From: Aquabacterium soli
Lineage (GTDB): Bacteria; Pseudomonadota; Gammaproteobacteria; Burkholderiales; Burkholderiaceae_C
Assembly (NCBI RefSeq): GCF_003933735.1
Contig: NZ_RSED01000007.1
Location: 124,001 to 188,000 of the forward strand
Length of the DNA: 64,000 bases
Reading direction: 5' to 3'
Shown: piece after piece, positions 1 to 8,502 of the stretch
Layout: every line of letters starts with the position of its first letter
Position numbering within the stretch: the stretch's first letter is position 1
Made by a program: the position numbers and the translations under genes
Notes under the pieces: model-generated
Databases searched by the model: none
What the model saw: the letters and a program-made list of their open reading frames with translations, nothing else
What the model was told of the DNA's origin: nothing

Positions 1-995
1 ACCACGTAATGCTGGTCCTTGTGGAACAGGTGGTGGGCGCGCAATGCGGCGTACAGGTGGTGGATCAGCGTGATGTTGGCCGCGTCGTACAGGCTGGCGC
101 CCTCGGGCAGCAGGCCGGCCTCGGTCATCAGGCGTTCGGCGTTCTCGTGGCCGTCGTCGGTCAGGGTGATCTGGCGGCTCTTTTCATCGGCGGTGAAATC
201 GCCGGGCTCGATCACGCCTTCGCCGGTGCGCGGGTCGGCCTCGCCGATCTGCTTCTTCAGGCTGGGCGCGATGGCGTTGATGGCCAGGTACAGCTCGGTG
301 TGGTCTTCGGCCTGGCCGGAGATGATCAGCGGGGTGCGGGCCTCGTCGATCAGGATCGAGTCCACTTCGTCGACGATGGCGTAGTTCAGGCCACGCTGCA
401 CGCGGTCGCGCACCTCGTAGACCATGTTGTCGCGCAGGTAGTCGAAGCCGTATTCGTTGTTGGTGCCGTAGGTGATGTCGGCGGCGTAGGCCGCCTGCTT
501 CTGCTCTCTAGGCATCTGCGGCAGGTTGATGCCGACAGTGAGGCCCAGGAAGGTGTAGAGCTTGCCCATCCACTCCGCGTCGCGGCGTGCCAGGTAGTCG
601 TTGACGGTGACCAGGTGCACGCCCTTGCCGGTCAGGGCATTGAGGTAGACGGGCAGGGTGGCGGTCAGGGTCTTGCCTTCGCCGGTGCGCATTTCGGCGA
701 CCTTGCCGTTGTGCAGCGACATGCCGCCCAGCAGCTGCACATCGAAGTGGCGCATCTTGAAGACGCGCTTGGAGCCTTCGCGCACGACAGCGAAGGCTTC
801 GGGCAGCAGGTCGTCGAGCGTTTCGCCCTTGGCGATGCGCTGGCGGAACTCATCGGTCTTGGCGCGCAACTGCTCGTCTGTCAGGGGCTCGAAATTGGGC
901 TCCAGCGCGTTGATCTTGGCTACCGTGCGCCGGTACTCCTTGAGCTGGCGTTCATTGCGGCTACCGAAAATCGTCGTGAGAATCTTGGGCAACAT
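1..995 (-). CDS. secA: Preprotein translocase ATPase SecA, 5' part (cut by window start)
   Basis: SecA is the ATPase motor that drives unfolded preproteins through SecYEG. About 331 N-terminal residues are present of a protein normally near 900. Visible are the N-terminal [16 protein letters not shown], the Walker A segment MRTGEGKT (GEGKT at about residues 105-109), the [16 protein letters not shown] motif and the DEVD box (about 209-212) in [18 protein letters not shown]. The start is the ATG at 995, the first residue of the typical SecA N-terminus. The C-terminal motor, scaffold and zinc parts lie outside the window. Its upstream neighbours, an M23 peptidase and a DUF721 gene, are usual secA neighbours in Burkholderiales. 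A long open frame on the opposite strand is only a mirror of this gene. Confidence 0.97.
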   Translation of the reverse strand, partial: MLPKILTTIFGSRNERQLKEYRRTVAKINALEPNFEPLTDEQLRAKTDEFRQRIAKGETLDDLLPEAFAVVREGSKRVFKMRHFDVQLLGGMSLHNGKVAEMRTGEGKTLTATLPVYLNALTGKGVHLVTVNDYLARRDAEWMGKLYTFLGLTVGINLPQMPREQKQAAYAADITYGTNNEYGFDYLRDNMVYEVRDRVQRGLNYAIVDEVDSILIDEARTPLIISGQAEDHTELYLAINAIAPSLKKQIGEADPRTGEGVIEPGDFTADEKSRQITLTDDGHENAERLMTEAGLLPEGASLYDAANITLIHHLYAALRAHHLFHKDQHYV

Positions 996-1160
996 GGAGC
1001 GGTCTATCCAATCGGTCAACAGTCGGTCGGCGGCCAAATCAAGCGCACCGGGGTGGTTCCGGGGGCACTTTCCCCAGTCAACCAAAGCCAAAAAGTGTAG
1101 CACCTGGGGGTAGCGGCTTCGGTTCACCAGGGGTTCCCCCTAGAATGTGCGCTCCAGCCC

Positions 1161-1577
1161 ATGACCCGCCCAGCCCTCCTGCGATCCCGCCGGTGCACCC
1201 CAGGTTCCACCGCCCGACGCTCACCGCCCGCTTTCTGGGCCGTGGCGCTGCTGGTGTGCTCGCTGCTCTGGGCCCAGGCGGTGGGCGTGCTGCACCGCAT
1301 CGAGCATGCGGGCGGCCCGATGAGCCCGCCTGCCTCCGTGCTGTTCGGAGCGGTGGCGTCTGCATCACCGCATGCGTCGAGCGATGAGGCCTCGTCGTCA
1401 TCGCTGCACTCCTGCGTGCTGTTCGATGGCCTGTGCATGGCGGACACCCTGCCCACGGCCTTGCTGCCTGCGGCGGTGGCCCGCCAGATGGAAGCCCTGC
1501 CTCCAGCGACGGTCTTCGCATCCTGGCATGCGTTGTTCGTCAGCCATTTCCTGTCGCGCGGCCCGCCGGCTGCCTGA
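1161..1577 (+). CDS. Small His-containing membrane/secreted protein upstream of a TonB receptor
   Basis: I do not recognise a named family with certainty. The 138-residue product has a basic N-terminus, one hydrophobic segment (about residues 25-42, AVALLVCSLLWAQAVGV) and then LHRIEHA. A Ser/His-rich stretch and the motif HSCVLFDGLCMAD follow. Small proteins of this shape, with histidines and one or two cysteines after a single membrane segment, often precede metal-related TonB receptors in beta- and gammaproteobacteria. Here the next gene on the same strand, 113 bases on, is such a receptor, so a role with metal uptake is inferred. The start ATG lies soon after a TAGAAT hexamer (1141-1146) that could be a -10 element. 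A longer frame on the opposite strand covers this area but has no recognisable protein character. Confidence 0.55.
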   Translation: MTRPALLRSRRCTPGSTARRSPPAFWAVALLVCSLLWAQAVGVLHRIEHAGGPMSPPASVLFGAVASASPHASSDEASSSSLHSCVLFDGLCMADTLPTALLPAAVARQMEALPPATVFASWHALFVSHFLSRGPPAA

Positions 1578-1690
1578 GTCTTGCGCCCCTTGGCGTCGCT
1601 TGTCCTGTGGACATGGCGCCCGTTGATGCGACCGGTGCGGCCTGACCTGGCTGTCGCCGGTCCGCACGCCCTTGGTTTCAGGAATTTCTC

Positions 1691-3697
1691 ATGCAGCTCC
1701 AACACACCCTGTTGGCCGGCGCGGCGCTGTCCGCCCTGGCTTCCTTCTCGTTCGCCCAAACCGCCGCGGCTCCCACCACCACGCAGGCCCTGCCGACCGT
1801 GACGGTCACCGCAGCCCCCTTCAACGCCTCTGAAGGCGATCAGATCCTGGCGCCCGCCAAGGTGCTGACCGGCGACGAGCTCAGCAACAAGCTGGGCAAT
1901 TCGCTGGGCGACACCCTGTCGCAAGAGCTGGGCGTGTCGGCCTCGGCCTTCGGCGCCGGCGCATCCAGGCCCATCATCCGCGGCCTGGAGGGCTCCCGCG
2001 TCAAGATCCTGCAGAACGGCATGGGCGCGGCCGATGTGTCCACCCTGTCCAACGACCACGCCGTGGGCGTGGGCGGGCCCACCGCCCAGCAGATCGAGAT
2101 CCTGCGTGGCCCGGCCGCCCTGCTGTACGGCTCGGGCGCCATCGGCGGCCTGGTCAACGTGATCAATGACCGCATCCCCACCACGCTGGAGCCCCAGCCC
2201 ACCGGCATGGTCGAACTGCGCCATGGCACGGCCGACAAGAGCGGCACGGCCTCGGTGTCGGTGGATGGATCGGCCGGCAACATCGGCCTGCACCTGGACG
2301 GCAGCGTGCAGGACGCCCGCAACTACCGCATCCCCGACGACCGCGTCCGCGACGATCCCAGTTCGGGCTCGGGCCGACTGCCAGGCTCCTATTCGGGCGA
2401 GAAGGACATCGGCGTCGGTGCTTCCCTGATCGGCACCTGGGGCCACGTGGGCGCCTCTGTCAGCCAGCTCGACAAGCTGTACGGCATCCCCACGGACGAA
2501 GGTGCGTCGATCGACCTGAAGCAAACCCGCTACGACGTGGACGCCCTGGTCAACAACCCCTTCGGCGTGTTCGAGGCCTTCAAGTTCAAGCTGGGCTACA
2601 CAGACTACAAGCACACCGAGATCAACGGCGAGGGCGAGCCTGAGACCGACTTCAAGAACCGCGCACTCGAATCGCGCTGGGAGCTGCGCCACCGCGAGGT
2701 GGCTGGCTGGCGCGGCAGCATCGGCCTGCAGACCGAGCAGAGCAAGTTCTCGGCCCTGAGCGCTGAAGACGGCAGCCCCGGCACCGTGCCCGTCACCAAG
2801 TCCACCTCGACGGCAGCCTTCATCGTGGAAGAGCGCGATCTGGGCCCCGTGCGCCTGAACGCGGGTCTGCGCGTGGAGAACGTCAAGCGCCGCCCTGAAG
2901 ACGGCAGCGCCGACAGGTCGTTCAACCTGACATCGTATTCAGTGGGGGGCCTGTGGCCCTTCACGCCGGGCTATGGCCTCGGGGCCACGTTCTCTGTGGC
3001 GCAGCGCGCACCCACCACCGAAGAGCTTTACTCCAATGGCCCGCACGAGGCCACGGAAACCTTCGACATCGGCAATGCCGATTTCAAGAAGGAGACCTCG
3101 CACAACGTAGAGCTGAGCCTGCAGAAGACCACGGGCCTGGTGCGCTGGAAGGTCAACGTCTTCCAGAACCAGGTGAAGGACTTCATCTATGGCCAGCTCA
3201 CCGGCAACACGCTGGATGAGGATGGCGTGGCGGGCGGTGATTTCAACGAGCGCGTGTTCGGTCAAGCCGATGCCACCATCCGCGGCACGGAGGCCGAGGT
3301 GAGCTACAACCGCCATGGCGAGGGCCTGTCGCTGCGCGGCTTTGCCGACACCTCGCGCGGCAGCCTGGACGATGGTGGCGGCAGCCTGCCGCTGCAGCCT
3401 GCCACCCGCGTGGGCGGGGACATCGGCTTCAAGAGCGGCCCATGGCGCACGGGTGCTTCGGTGATCCACGCCAATGCGCAGGATCGACTGGCCGCGTCCG
3501 AGACGCGCACGCCTTCATACACGCAGCTCGATGCCAACCTGTCCTATGTGCAGCGATTCAACGGCAGCGACATCACCTGGTTCCTGCTGGCCAGGAACCT
3601 GACCAACGAGGACATCCGGCTGTCGACCTCGGTGCTCAAGGACCAGGTGCCCCTGCCCGGGCGCAACTTCGTGGTGGGGATGCGGACGCGCTTCTGA
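1691..3697 (+). CDS. TonB-dependent outer-membrane receptor, ZnuD-like
   Basis: This 668-residue outer-membrane receptor is probably for zinc or another metal. A signal peptide (about 1-22, ending SFAQ) is followed by a TonB-box-like stretch LPTVTVTA (34-41). The plug domain carries RPIIRGLEGSRVKILQNG, DVSTLSNDHA and EILRGPAALLYGSGAIGG. This pattern is typical of the ZnuD/hemin-type receptor group. The rest is a beta-barrel with alternating aromatic strands ending in the expected C-terminal phenylalanine (MRTRF). It follows the small His-containing protein gene and is convergent with the M23 peptidase gene. I looked for an AT-rich Zur palindrome upstream and found none, so zinc as substrate rests on plug similarity alone. 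Heme or a siderophore remains possible. Confidence 0.85.
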   Translation: MQLQHTLLAGAALSALASFSFAQTAAAPTTTQALPTVTVTAAPFNASEGDQILAPAKVLTGDELSNKLGNSLGDTLSQELGVSASAFGAGASRPIIRGLEGSRVKILQNGMGAADVSTLSNDHAVGVGGPTAQQIEILRGPAALLYGSGAIGGLVNVINDRIPTTLEPQPTGMVELRHGTADKSGTASVSVDGSAGNIGLHLDGSVQDARNYRIPDDRVRDDPSSGSGRLPGSYSGEKDIGVGASLIGTWGHVGASVSQLDKLYGIPTDEGASIDLKQTRYDVDALVNNPFGVFEAFKFKLGYTDYKHTEINGEGEPETDFKNRALESRWELRHREVAGWRGSIGLQTEQSKFSALSAEDGSPGTVPVTKSTSTAAFIVEERDLGPVRLNAGLRVENVKRRPEDGSADRSFNLTSYSVGGLWPFTPGYGLGATFSVAQRAPTTEELYSNGPHEATETFDIGNADFKKETSHNVELSLQKTTGLVRWKVNVFQNQVKDFIYGQLTGNTLDEDGVAGGDFNERVFGQADATIRGTEAEVSYNRHGEGLSLRGFADTSRGSLDDGGGSLPLQPATRVGGDIGFKSGPWRTGASVIHANAQDRLAASETRTPSYTQLDANLSYVQRFNGSDITWFLLARNLTNEDIRLSTSVLKDQVPLPGRNFVVGMRTRF

Positions 3698-3699
3698 TC

Positions 3700-3731
3700 C
3701 CGGGCCGCTGCCGGCCAACGGCCGAGCCCGG
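3700..3731. terminator. GC-rich hairpin between convergent genes
   Basis: Outer arms CCGGGC (3700-3705) and GCCCGG (3726-3731) are perfectly complementary and enclose an inner GGCC-AAC-GGCC stem (3713-3723). The hairpin sits between the receptor stop (3697) and the peptidase stop (3734), where a bidirectional terminator is expected. No T-run is visible on either side, so it may act with Rho or not terminate alone. Confidence 0.45.
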
Positions 3732-3733
3732 CC

Positions 3734-4720
3734 TCAGCGCGCTGGCGTTGGGGCCTGGGCCACGTTCTGTGGCGCCTGCCCCTTGCCGGCCAGGAACTTG
3801 GCCGGATCCTGCTGCACGCCTTCCACCAGCACCTCGAAGTGCAGGTGCGGGCCGGTGGAGCGGCCCGTGGTGCCCACTTCGGCGATCTTCTGGCCGCGGC
3901 GGATCAGGTCACCCTGCTTGACCAGCATCTTGGAGGTGTGGGCATAGCGGGTGATCAGGCCATTGCCGTGGTCCAGCTCGACCAGTTGCCCATACTGCGG
4001 GTGGAGCCCGGCAGAGGCGACCACGCCACCTGCGGCAGCCAGGATGGCGGTGCCTGTGTCGGATGGGAAATCCAGCCCGGTGTGCAGCGTTGGCCGGCCG
4101 GTGAAAGGGTCCGAGCGGAAGCCGAAGCCCGAGCCCACCGGCACGTTGGCCACCGGCGCGCTGCTGGGGATCATCAGCGCTTCGAGGCGTTTTTCGAACA
4201 GGCGCGATTCGATCAGCGTGAAGACGTCGGCGTTGCGGTCGCTGAGGTTCTGAACCCGCTCCATCAACTGGTTCATGTCGTCGAAGCTGCCGATACGGGT
4301 GGGCTCGCGCAGGGCGGGCAGGGCGCCGCCGCGGCCACTGCCGGCGGCGCCGGGCGGGGTGGGTTCGACCTTCTTGAGTTCTTCGGGCTTCATGCCGGCC
4401 ATGCCGGCCACGCGCTCGCCCACGGCCTCCAGGCGCATCAGGCGGGCCTGCAGATCACCCACCTTCATGGCCATGGCATCGAGGTTTTCGCGCACGAAAT
4501 GGTCGCGCTGGGCCTGCTCGTGCCGCTCGACGAAGCGCACGGCATCAGAGATGATGGGCCATTGCTCTTGCGCCGCCTTGAGCACGACGGCGTGGTACAG
4601 CGCCACAGACAGGCCCATCAGCGGTACGATCAGGGCCACTGCCGACAACACCAGCGAGAGCGAGGTGAACTGGTACACCCGGGTGGGTGACGAGGGGCCG
4701 GCGGTGATCAGTATCTGCAT
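3734..4720 (-). CDS. M23 family metallopeptidase (membrane-anchored murein hydrolase)
   Basis: This is a predicted peptidoglycan endopeptidase of the LytM/M23 type, anchored in the inner membrane with its catalytic domain in the periplasm. The 328-residue product has one membrane segment (about 19-47) and a coiled-coil-like linker (about 50-185, rich in E, R, L and Q). The C-terminal M23 domain has zinc-site motifs HTGLD (213-217), H261 in RYAH and HLHFE (292-296). All expected zinc ligands are present, so it should be active rather than an EnvC-like degenerate activator. It lies divergent from the DUF721 gene and just upstream of secA on the same strand, a common Burkholderiales arrangement. 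The start ATG at 4720 gives a short cytoplasmic tail. Confidence 0.9.
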   Translation of the reverse strand: MQILITAGPSSPTRVYQFTSLSLVLSAVALIVPLMGLSVALYHAVVLKAAQEQWPIISDAVRFVERHEQAQRDHFVRENLDAMAMKVGDLQARLMRLEAVGERVAGMAGMKPEELKKVEPTPPGAAGSGRGGALPALREPTRIGSFDDMNQLMERVQNLSDRNADVFTLIESRLFEKRLEALMIPSSAPVANVPVGSGFGFRSDPFTGRPTLHTGLDFPSDTGTAILAAAGGVVASAGLHPQYGQLVELDHGNGLITRYAHTSKMLVKQGDLIRRGQKIAEVGTTGRSTGPHLHFEVLVEGVQQDPAKFLAGKGQAPQNVAQAPTPAR

Positions 4721-4739
4721 GCTTTCCTAACCTTTCGCG

Positions 4740-5072
4740 ATGAGATCGCCCAGACGCCTTGACCTTTTCCGACCTTCCGTTGCCGATGTGCCGGGGGTGA
4801 AAACTGCGCTGGACGGCTCCGAACCACTGGCCAGCCTGATGCAGCGCCTGCGCGCATCACAGAAGTGCCTGGAAGCGGTTCGATCGGTGCTGCCCGCCGG
4901 GCTGGCCCTGCATGTGCAAGCCGGCCCGCTGGACGACGAGGGCTGGACCTTGTTGGTCGCCAATGCGGCCGTGTCCTCCAAGTTGCGGCAACTTCAGCCG
5001 CGCCTGATGGAGGCCCTGCTCCAAAAGGGGCTCAAGGTTAACGCAATCAGGCTCAGGGTACAAACCCCCTGA
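4740..5072 (+). CDS. DUF721 (DciA-like) protein
   Basis: This small 110-residue protein is of the DUF721 type, which in many bacteria contains DciA, the loader of replicative helicase DnaB. The visible pattern is MQRLRASQKCLEAVRSVLP near the N-terminus. A strand-rich core then includes GWTLLVANAAVSSKLRQLQP, and a short C-terminal strand (LKVNAIRLRVQTP) ends the protein. The LxVxVxSxxxxxxLRxLxPxLL-like core is the family signature. It is slightly short but complete. It is divergently transcribed from the M23 peptidase, 19 bases away, so the two share one promoter region. Whether it loads helicase in this organism is inference from the family. Confidence 0.75.
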   Translation: MRSPRRLDLFRPSVADVPGVKTALDGSEPLASLMQRLRASQKCLEAVRSVLPAGLALHVQAGPLDDEGWTLLVANAAVSSKLRQLQPRLMEALLQKGLKVNAIRLRVQTP

Positions 5073-5084
5073 GTCAGATACGCA

Positions 5085-6266
5085 TCAGGACAGCAGCGAG
5101 GGCACCTGGCCGGCCAGGGCCTGGCGTTGGCTCACGGCCTTGCCCTGCAGCACGAAACCCAGCAGTTGATCCGGGTTGGCGCTGGACACGAAACGGGCCT
5201 CGATGGCCTCGTCGCTGCTCACCACCTTCCATTGGCCTTCGGCGCGGGCCGAAGGAGGGCACACCACGGTGGGCCAGGCCGGTGTCTTGACCACCACGGG
5301 CATGGCCGGGTAGCTCACCGGGGTGGGTTTGCCTGCCAGCGTGGCCGCCAGGGCGCGGGCCTGCTGCATCAGCGGCATCACATAGGGCAGGCAGTGGCCA
5401 TCGACCTCGGCGCAATCACCCAGGGCGTACACATGGGCGCGGTTGGTGGCCAGTTGGCGGTCGACCATGATGCCCTGGCCGGTGAGGATGCCGGCCTCTG
5501 CCGCCAGGTGGGTACGGGGGCGCAGGCCCACGGCCGACAGGACCACGTCGGCCTCGACCGTGCTGCCATCGCTGAGCGTCAGCACCAGGCCATTGGCCCC
5601 GCGGTTCACGGCCGATACGCCTGTGCCGAAGCGGAATGTGGCGCCACCGGCTTCCAGCTTGGCCTGCAGGCGGGCGCTGGCCTCGGGAGGCAGCAGGCGC
5701 GGCAGGGCACGCTCGGCCAGGTCGAACACCGTGGGCTGGATCTCGCGGGCCAGCAGGTCGTTGGCGAACTCGCAGCCGATCAGGCCGGCGCCCAGGATGG
5801 CCACGCGCTTGGCGGGCTGGCCGCCGGCGGCGGTGTCCAGCGCCTCGGCGAAGCGCGCGAAATCGTCCAGGTCGTTGACCGACAGCACCGTGTCGGCCGC
5901 ATCGCCCTGCAGGGGCAGGCGCAGCGGGTCGGCGCCCAGGGCCAACACCAGGTCACGGTAGGGCAGCACCTCACCGTCGCTCAGCGTGAGTGTCTGGGCC
6001 TGGGTGTCGATGGACTGCACGCCGGTGTTGGACACGATGCGGGCGTTGATCTCGGCGGCCATCTTGGCCGCGTCCTTCATCACCAGCGTGGCGGGCGTCT
6101 TCTTGCTGGCCAGCGCGTTGGAGAGCATGGGCTTGGAGTAGAAGCCCGCCGCATCGCGGCTGATCACCACCAGGGGCACCTCGGCGTCGAGTTTGCGCAG
6201 TTCACGCGCCACGTTATAGCCCGCCAGGCCGGATCCCACCACCACCACTGCATTGCCAGAAGACAT
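5085..6266 (-). CDS. FAD-dependent rubredoxin reductase
   Basis: This 393-residue two-dinucleotide-binding flavoprotein probably passes electrons from NAD(P)H to rubredoxin. The FAD-binding motif VVVVGSGLAGYNVAREL lies at the N-terminus (GSGLAG at 11-16). A second Rossmann motif, RVAILGAGLIGCEFAN, marks the NAD(P)H domain. The C-terminal FAD contact YALGDCAEVDG is also present. No redox-active CxxC of thioredoxin reductase type is seen, which fits the rubredoxin/ferredoxin reductase (NirD/AlkT-like) class. The rubredoxin gene lies 15 bases upstream on the same strand, which strongly supports the partner assignment. No alkane hydroxylase, rubrerythrin or flavodiiron gene is nearby, so the final electron acceptor is unknown. 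Confidence 0.9.
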   Translation of the reverse strand: MSSGNAVVVVGSGLAGYNVARELRKLDAEVPLVVISRDAAGFYSKPMLSNALASKKTPATLVMKDAAKMAAEINARIVSNTGVQSIDTQAQTLTLSDGEVLPYRDLVLALGADPLRLPLQGDAADTVLSVNDLDDFARFAEALDTAAGGQPAKRVAILGAGLIGCEFANDLLAREIQPTVFDLAERALPRLLPPEASARLQAKLEAGGATFRFGTGVSAVNRGANGLVLTLSDGSTVEADVVLSAVGLRPRTHLAAEAGILTGQGIMVDRQLATNRAHVYALGDCAEVDGHCLPYVMPLMQQARALAATLAGKPTPVSYPAMPVVVKTPAWPTVVCPPSARAEGQWKVVSSDEAIEARFVSSANPDQLLGFVLQGKAVSQRQALAGQVPSLLS

Positions 6267-6281
6267 CGTGCTCAGCCTCGT

Positions 6282-6446
6282 TCAGATCTCGATCATTTCA
6301 AAGTCGCTCTTGCCGACGCCGCAGTCGGGGCACTCCCAGGTGTCGGGCACATCGGCCCACAGGGTGCCGGGGGCGATGCCGTCTTCGGGGCGGCCCTGGG
6401 CCTCGTCATACACAAATCCGCAAACAACGCACTGAAAAGTCTTCAT
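6282..6446 (-). CDS. Rubredoxin
   Basis: This 54-residue protein carries a single Fe(Cys)4 centre. The two cysteine knuckles are CVVCG (C6, C9) and CPDCG (C39, C42), and the [17 protein letters not shown] motif is conserved. I chose the ATG at 6446 ([10 protein letters not shown]), because rubredoxins begin a few residues before the first knuckle. An upstream in-frame start would add 13 residues with no family support. It is a small cytosolic electron carrier and forms a two-gene unit with the reductase downstream. The ribosome binding site is weak (only a G/C-rich stretch precedes the ATG). Confidence 0.95.
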   Translation of the reverse strand: MKTFQCVVCGFVYDEAQGRPEDGIAPGTLWADVPDTWECPDCGVGKSDFEMIEI

Positions 6447-6680
6447 GGGGGAACTCGTCGAAAGAGGGGACAGATTTTGCGGCATCTTGAGGGTGTGGCG
6501 AGCTTTTACGACGCCAGCAGGGGTGACTGGGCGTCAACCGCGCCAAAACCGTGGCGTTTTGCGAGGGTGGCGCTTAAAGGTTTTCACTGATTGAAAGGTC
6601 GTGACATGGTGCTCACAGGCTGGCCCGTGGGCGGATGCAATCGTCATTAAGATGGCGGGTTCACCTTTTCGCGTTCAACT

Positions 6681-8447
6681 TTGCGTCAACTGCCCATCGT
6701 GTCCCTCAGGCGCCTGCCGGTGCTGGCGCTGCTGCTGTGGTGGCTGAGCCTGCTGCCCGGGGCTGTTCTGGCGCAAACAGGCATCCCCGAGGCCACGGTG
6801 CGCCTGACCGCCGGCGAGCGTGAAGTGGCGCTGTGGCCCGCCTGGCGCCAGCTCTCTGATCCCGCCCACAGCCTGACCATCGATCAGGCGCTGGCACGGC
6901 GAGGCGTCTTCACCGTGCCGCAGGTGCCCTATGCCAACCTGGGCGTGCGCCCCGACACGGTGTGGCTGCGCACCCAGATCAGCACGGCGGCCGATGCGCC
7001 GGCCGGTTGGTGGTTCACCATCGACTTCTTCCCGCTGGACGAGGTGGAGGTGTTTCTGGTTCAGCAGGGGCGGGTGGTGCAGCGCGCCTACCTGAGCCAG
7101 TTGCTCGCCTTCAAGGACAAGGCCGCGCCCACCCACCACCACGCGGCGAGGCTGGCGCTGCAGCCGGGGCAGTCTTACGAACTGGTGCTGCGGGTGCGCA
7201 AGTACGCGCCGCTGGCCATGCTGATGCCCGCGTCGCTGCTGCAGACGGATGCCCTGCTGGCCAAGGAGGCCTCCTTCCAGTTCTGGCAGAGCCTGATGTT
7301 CGGTTTGGGCCTGTGCCTCACGGTATACGCCCTGGTGGCGGCAGCGCTGAACCGTGAGCGCCTTTACCTGTGGTTTGCGCTGTTCGCGGCCAGCCACACC
7401 CTGTCGTGGTTCTCGTACTTCGGCCTGGCATCGCAGCATTTCTGGCCGGGCCACGGCGGGCTCAACTCCAACGTGTCGCTGCTGTTCGCGCTGATGCTGC
7501 CCCTGAGCGGCTTCCTGTTCGTGGACCGTGCGCTTGATCTGCCCCACGGCCACCCGCGCCTGAGCAAGGGGCTGCGCATCATCAGCGGGTTGCTCGCGAT
7601 ACTGGCCTTGATGTTCATCGCCGGGCTGGTCGGTGAAAGCGTGGTCGGCCCGGTGATCGGGCTGGTCGGCACCTGGCCTTTCCTGCTGATCCTGCCGCTG
7701 GCCCTGCGCCGAGGGCTGCGGCGTGACCGCCTGGCCCTGTGGGTGCTGATCGGCTGGGTGCCCCACGCTGTGGCCCTGGCCATCGGCGCCGGGCTGCACC
7801 AGGGCCACGTGCCGTGGAGCGAGTGGGACAACATCGTGCCGCAACTGGGCGCAGCCATCGACCTGCTGGCCTGGGCCATGGTGGGCAGCCTGCGTACCAA
7901 GGACATGCGGCGGGACGCCGCCCTGCACCGCGAAGAGCGTGATCGCCTGCTGGTGGCCGTGCAGACCGATGCCCTCACAGGGCTGGCCAACCGCCGTGGG
8001 CTGGAGCATGGGCTTCGCGGCATGCTGGCCAAGGCGGGGCAGGGCCAGATGTTGGCGCTCTACGTGATCGACCTGGACGGCTTCAAGCCCATCAACGATG
8101 TGCATGGGCATGACGCTGGCGACGAGGCTCTGGTGATGGTGGCGCAGCGCCTGAAGCAGGCCGTGCGTGCTGGTGATCTGGTCTGCCGCATCGGAGGTGA
8201 CGAATTCGTCATCGTGGCGGCAGGGCTGGCCGATGAGCAACAGGCCAGGCTGGTGGCCGACAAGCTGCTGGCCTGCAGCGCCAAACCCTTCGTGCTCAGC
8301 CAAGCCAGTTGCCACCTCGGCATGACGATCGGCTACGCGGTGGCCCCGCTGGACGCCACAGATCCGGACAGCCTGCTCAAGCAGGCCGATGCGGCCATGT
8401 ACCGTGGCAAGCAGGCCGGCAAACAACAGGCACGACGGGCCGAGTAA
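6681..8447 (+). CDS. Membrane diguanylate cyclase (7TMR-DISMED2 + 7TM + GGDEF)
   Basis: This enzyme is predicted to make cyclic di-GMP from two GTP, the second messenger that commonly turns on exopolysaccharide synthesis. The 588-residue product has a signal peptide (cleaved near VLAQTG) and a periplasmic beta-rich domain (about 35-185) like 7TMR-DISMED2. Seven membrane segments follow (about 195-400) and then a C-terminal GGDEF domain. The active-site motif is intact (GGDEF at 505-509). An inhibitory-site RxxD (RAGD, 496-499) sits exactly five residues upstream, so product feedback is likely. The start is TTG at 6681; a GTG at 6699 is an alternative that trims six residues. It lies 55 bases upstream of the exopolysaccharide export gene on the same strand, suggesting linked control. 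Confidence 0.9.
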   Translation: MRQLPIVSLRRLPVLALLLWWLSLLPGAVLAQTGIPEATVRLTAGEREVALWPAWRQLSDPAHSLTIDQALARRGVFTVPQVPYANLGVRPDTVWLRTQISTAADAPAGWWFTIDFFPLDEVEVFLVQQGRVVQRAYLSQLLAFKDKAAPTHHHAARLALQPGQSYELVLRVRKYAPLAMLMPASLLQTDALLAKEASFQFWQSLMFGLGLCLTVYALVAAALNRERLYLWFALFAASHTLSWFSYFGLASQHFWPGHGGLNSNVSLLFALMLPLSGFLFVDRALDLPHGHPRLSKGLRIISGLLAILALMFIAGLVGESVVGPVIGLVGTWPFLLILPLALRRGLRRDRLALWVLIGWVPHAVALAIGAGLHQGHVPWSEWDNIVPQLGAAIDLLAWAMVGSLRTKDMRRDAALHREERDRLLVAVQTDALTGLANRRGLEHGLRGMLAKAGQGQMLALYVIDLDGFKPINDVHGHDAGDEALVMVAQRLKQAVRAGDLVCRIGGDEFVIVAAGLADEQQARLVADKLLACSAKPFVLSQASCHLGMTIGYAVAPLDATDPDSLLKQADAAMYRGKQAGKQQARRAE

Positions 8448-8463
8448 TCCCCCCGGGGCGCCC

Positions 8464-8469
8464 TACAAT
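8464..8469 (+). promoter_or_regulatory. Possible -10 element for the exopolysaccharide operon
   Basis: TACAAT at 8464-8469 matches five of six bases of the sigma70 -10 consensus, 33 bases before the export gene start. No good -35 hexamer is found 16-18 bases upstream, so it may need an activator or may be chance. It overlaps the short gap after the diguanylate cyclase stop. Confidence 0.25.
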
Positions 8470-8502
8470 CTGCCCAGCATTCACACATGGAAGACTGGGC
8501 TC

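Noticed and set aside
9..1100. Long open frame on the + strand over the start of the window
   Set aside because: It is the mirror of secA, whose - strand translation has all SecA motifs; the + product is low-complexity G/V/Q-rich.
996..1160. Possible Zur or Fur binding site
   Set aside because: No AT-rich palindrome is present; only a short AGGGG/CCCCT inverted pair.
1124..2692. 522-codon frame on the - strand
   Set aside because: It lies opposite the TonB receptor and small His protein and encodes no recognisable protein.
6544..6561. Small stem CAAAAC/GTTTTG upstream of rubredoxin
   Set aside because: Six-base stem with no T-run and no clear relation to a gene end; too weak to call.
5127..6590. 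487-codon + strand frame
   Set aside because: It is antisense to the rubredoxin reductase and rubredoxin and rich in H, G and Q from high GC third positions.
6675..8426. 583-codon - strand frame
   Set aside because: It is the mirror of the diguanylate cyclase.
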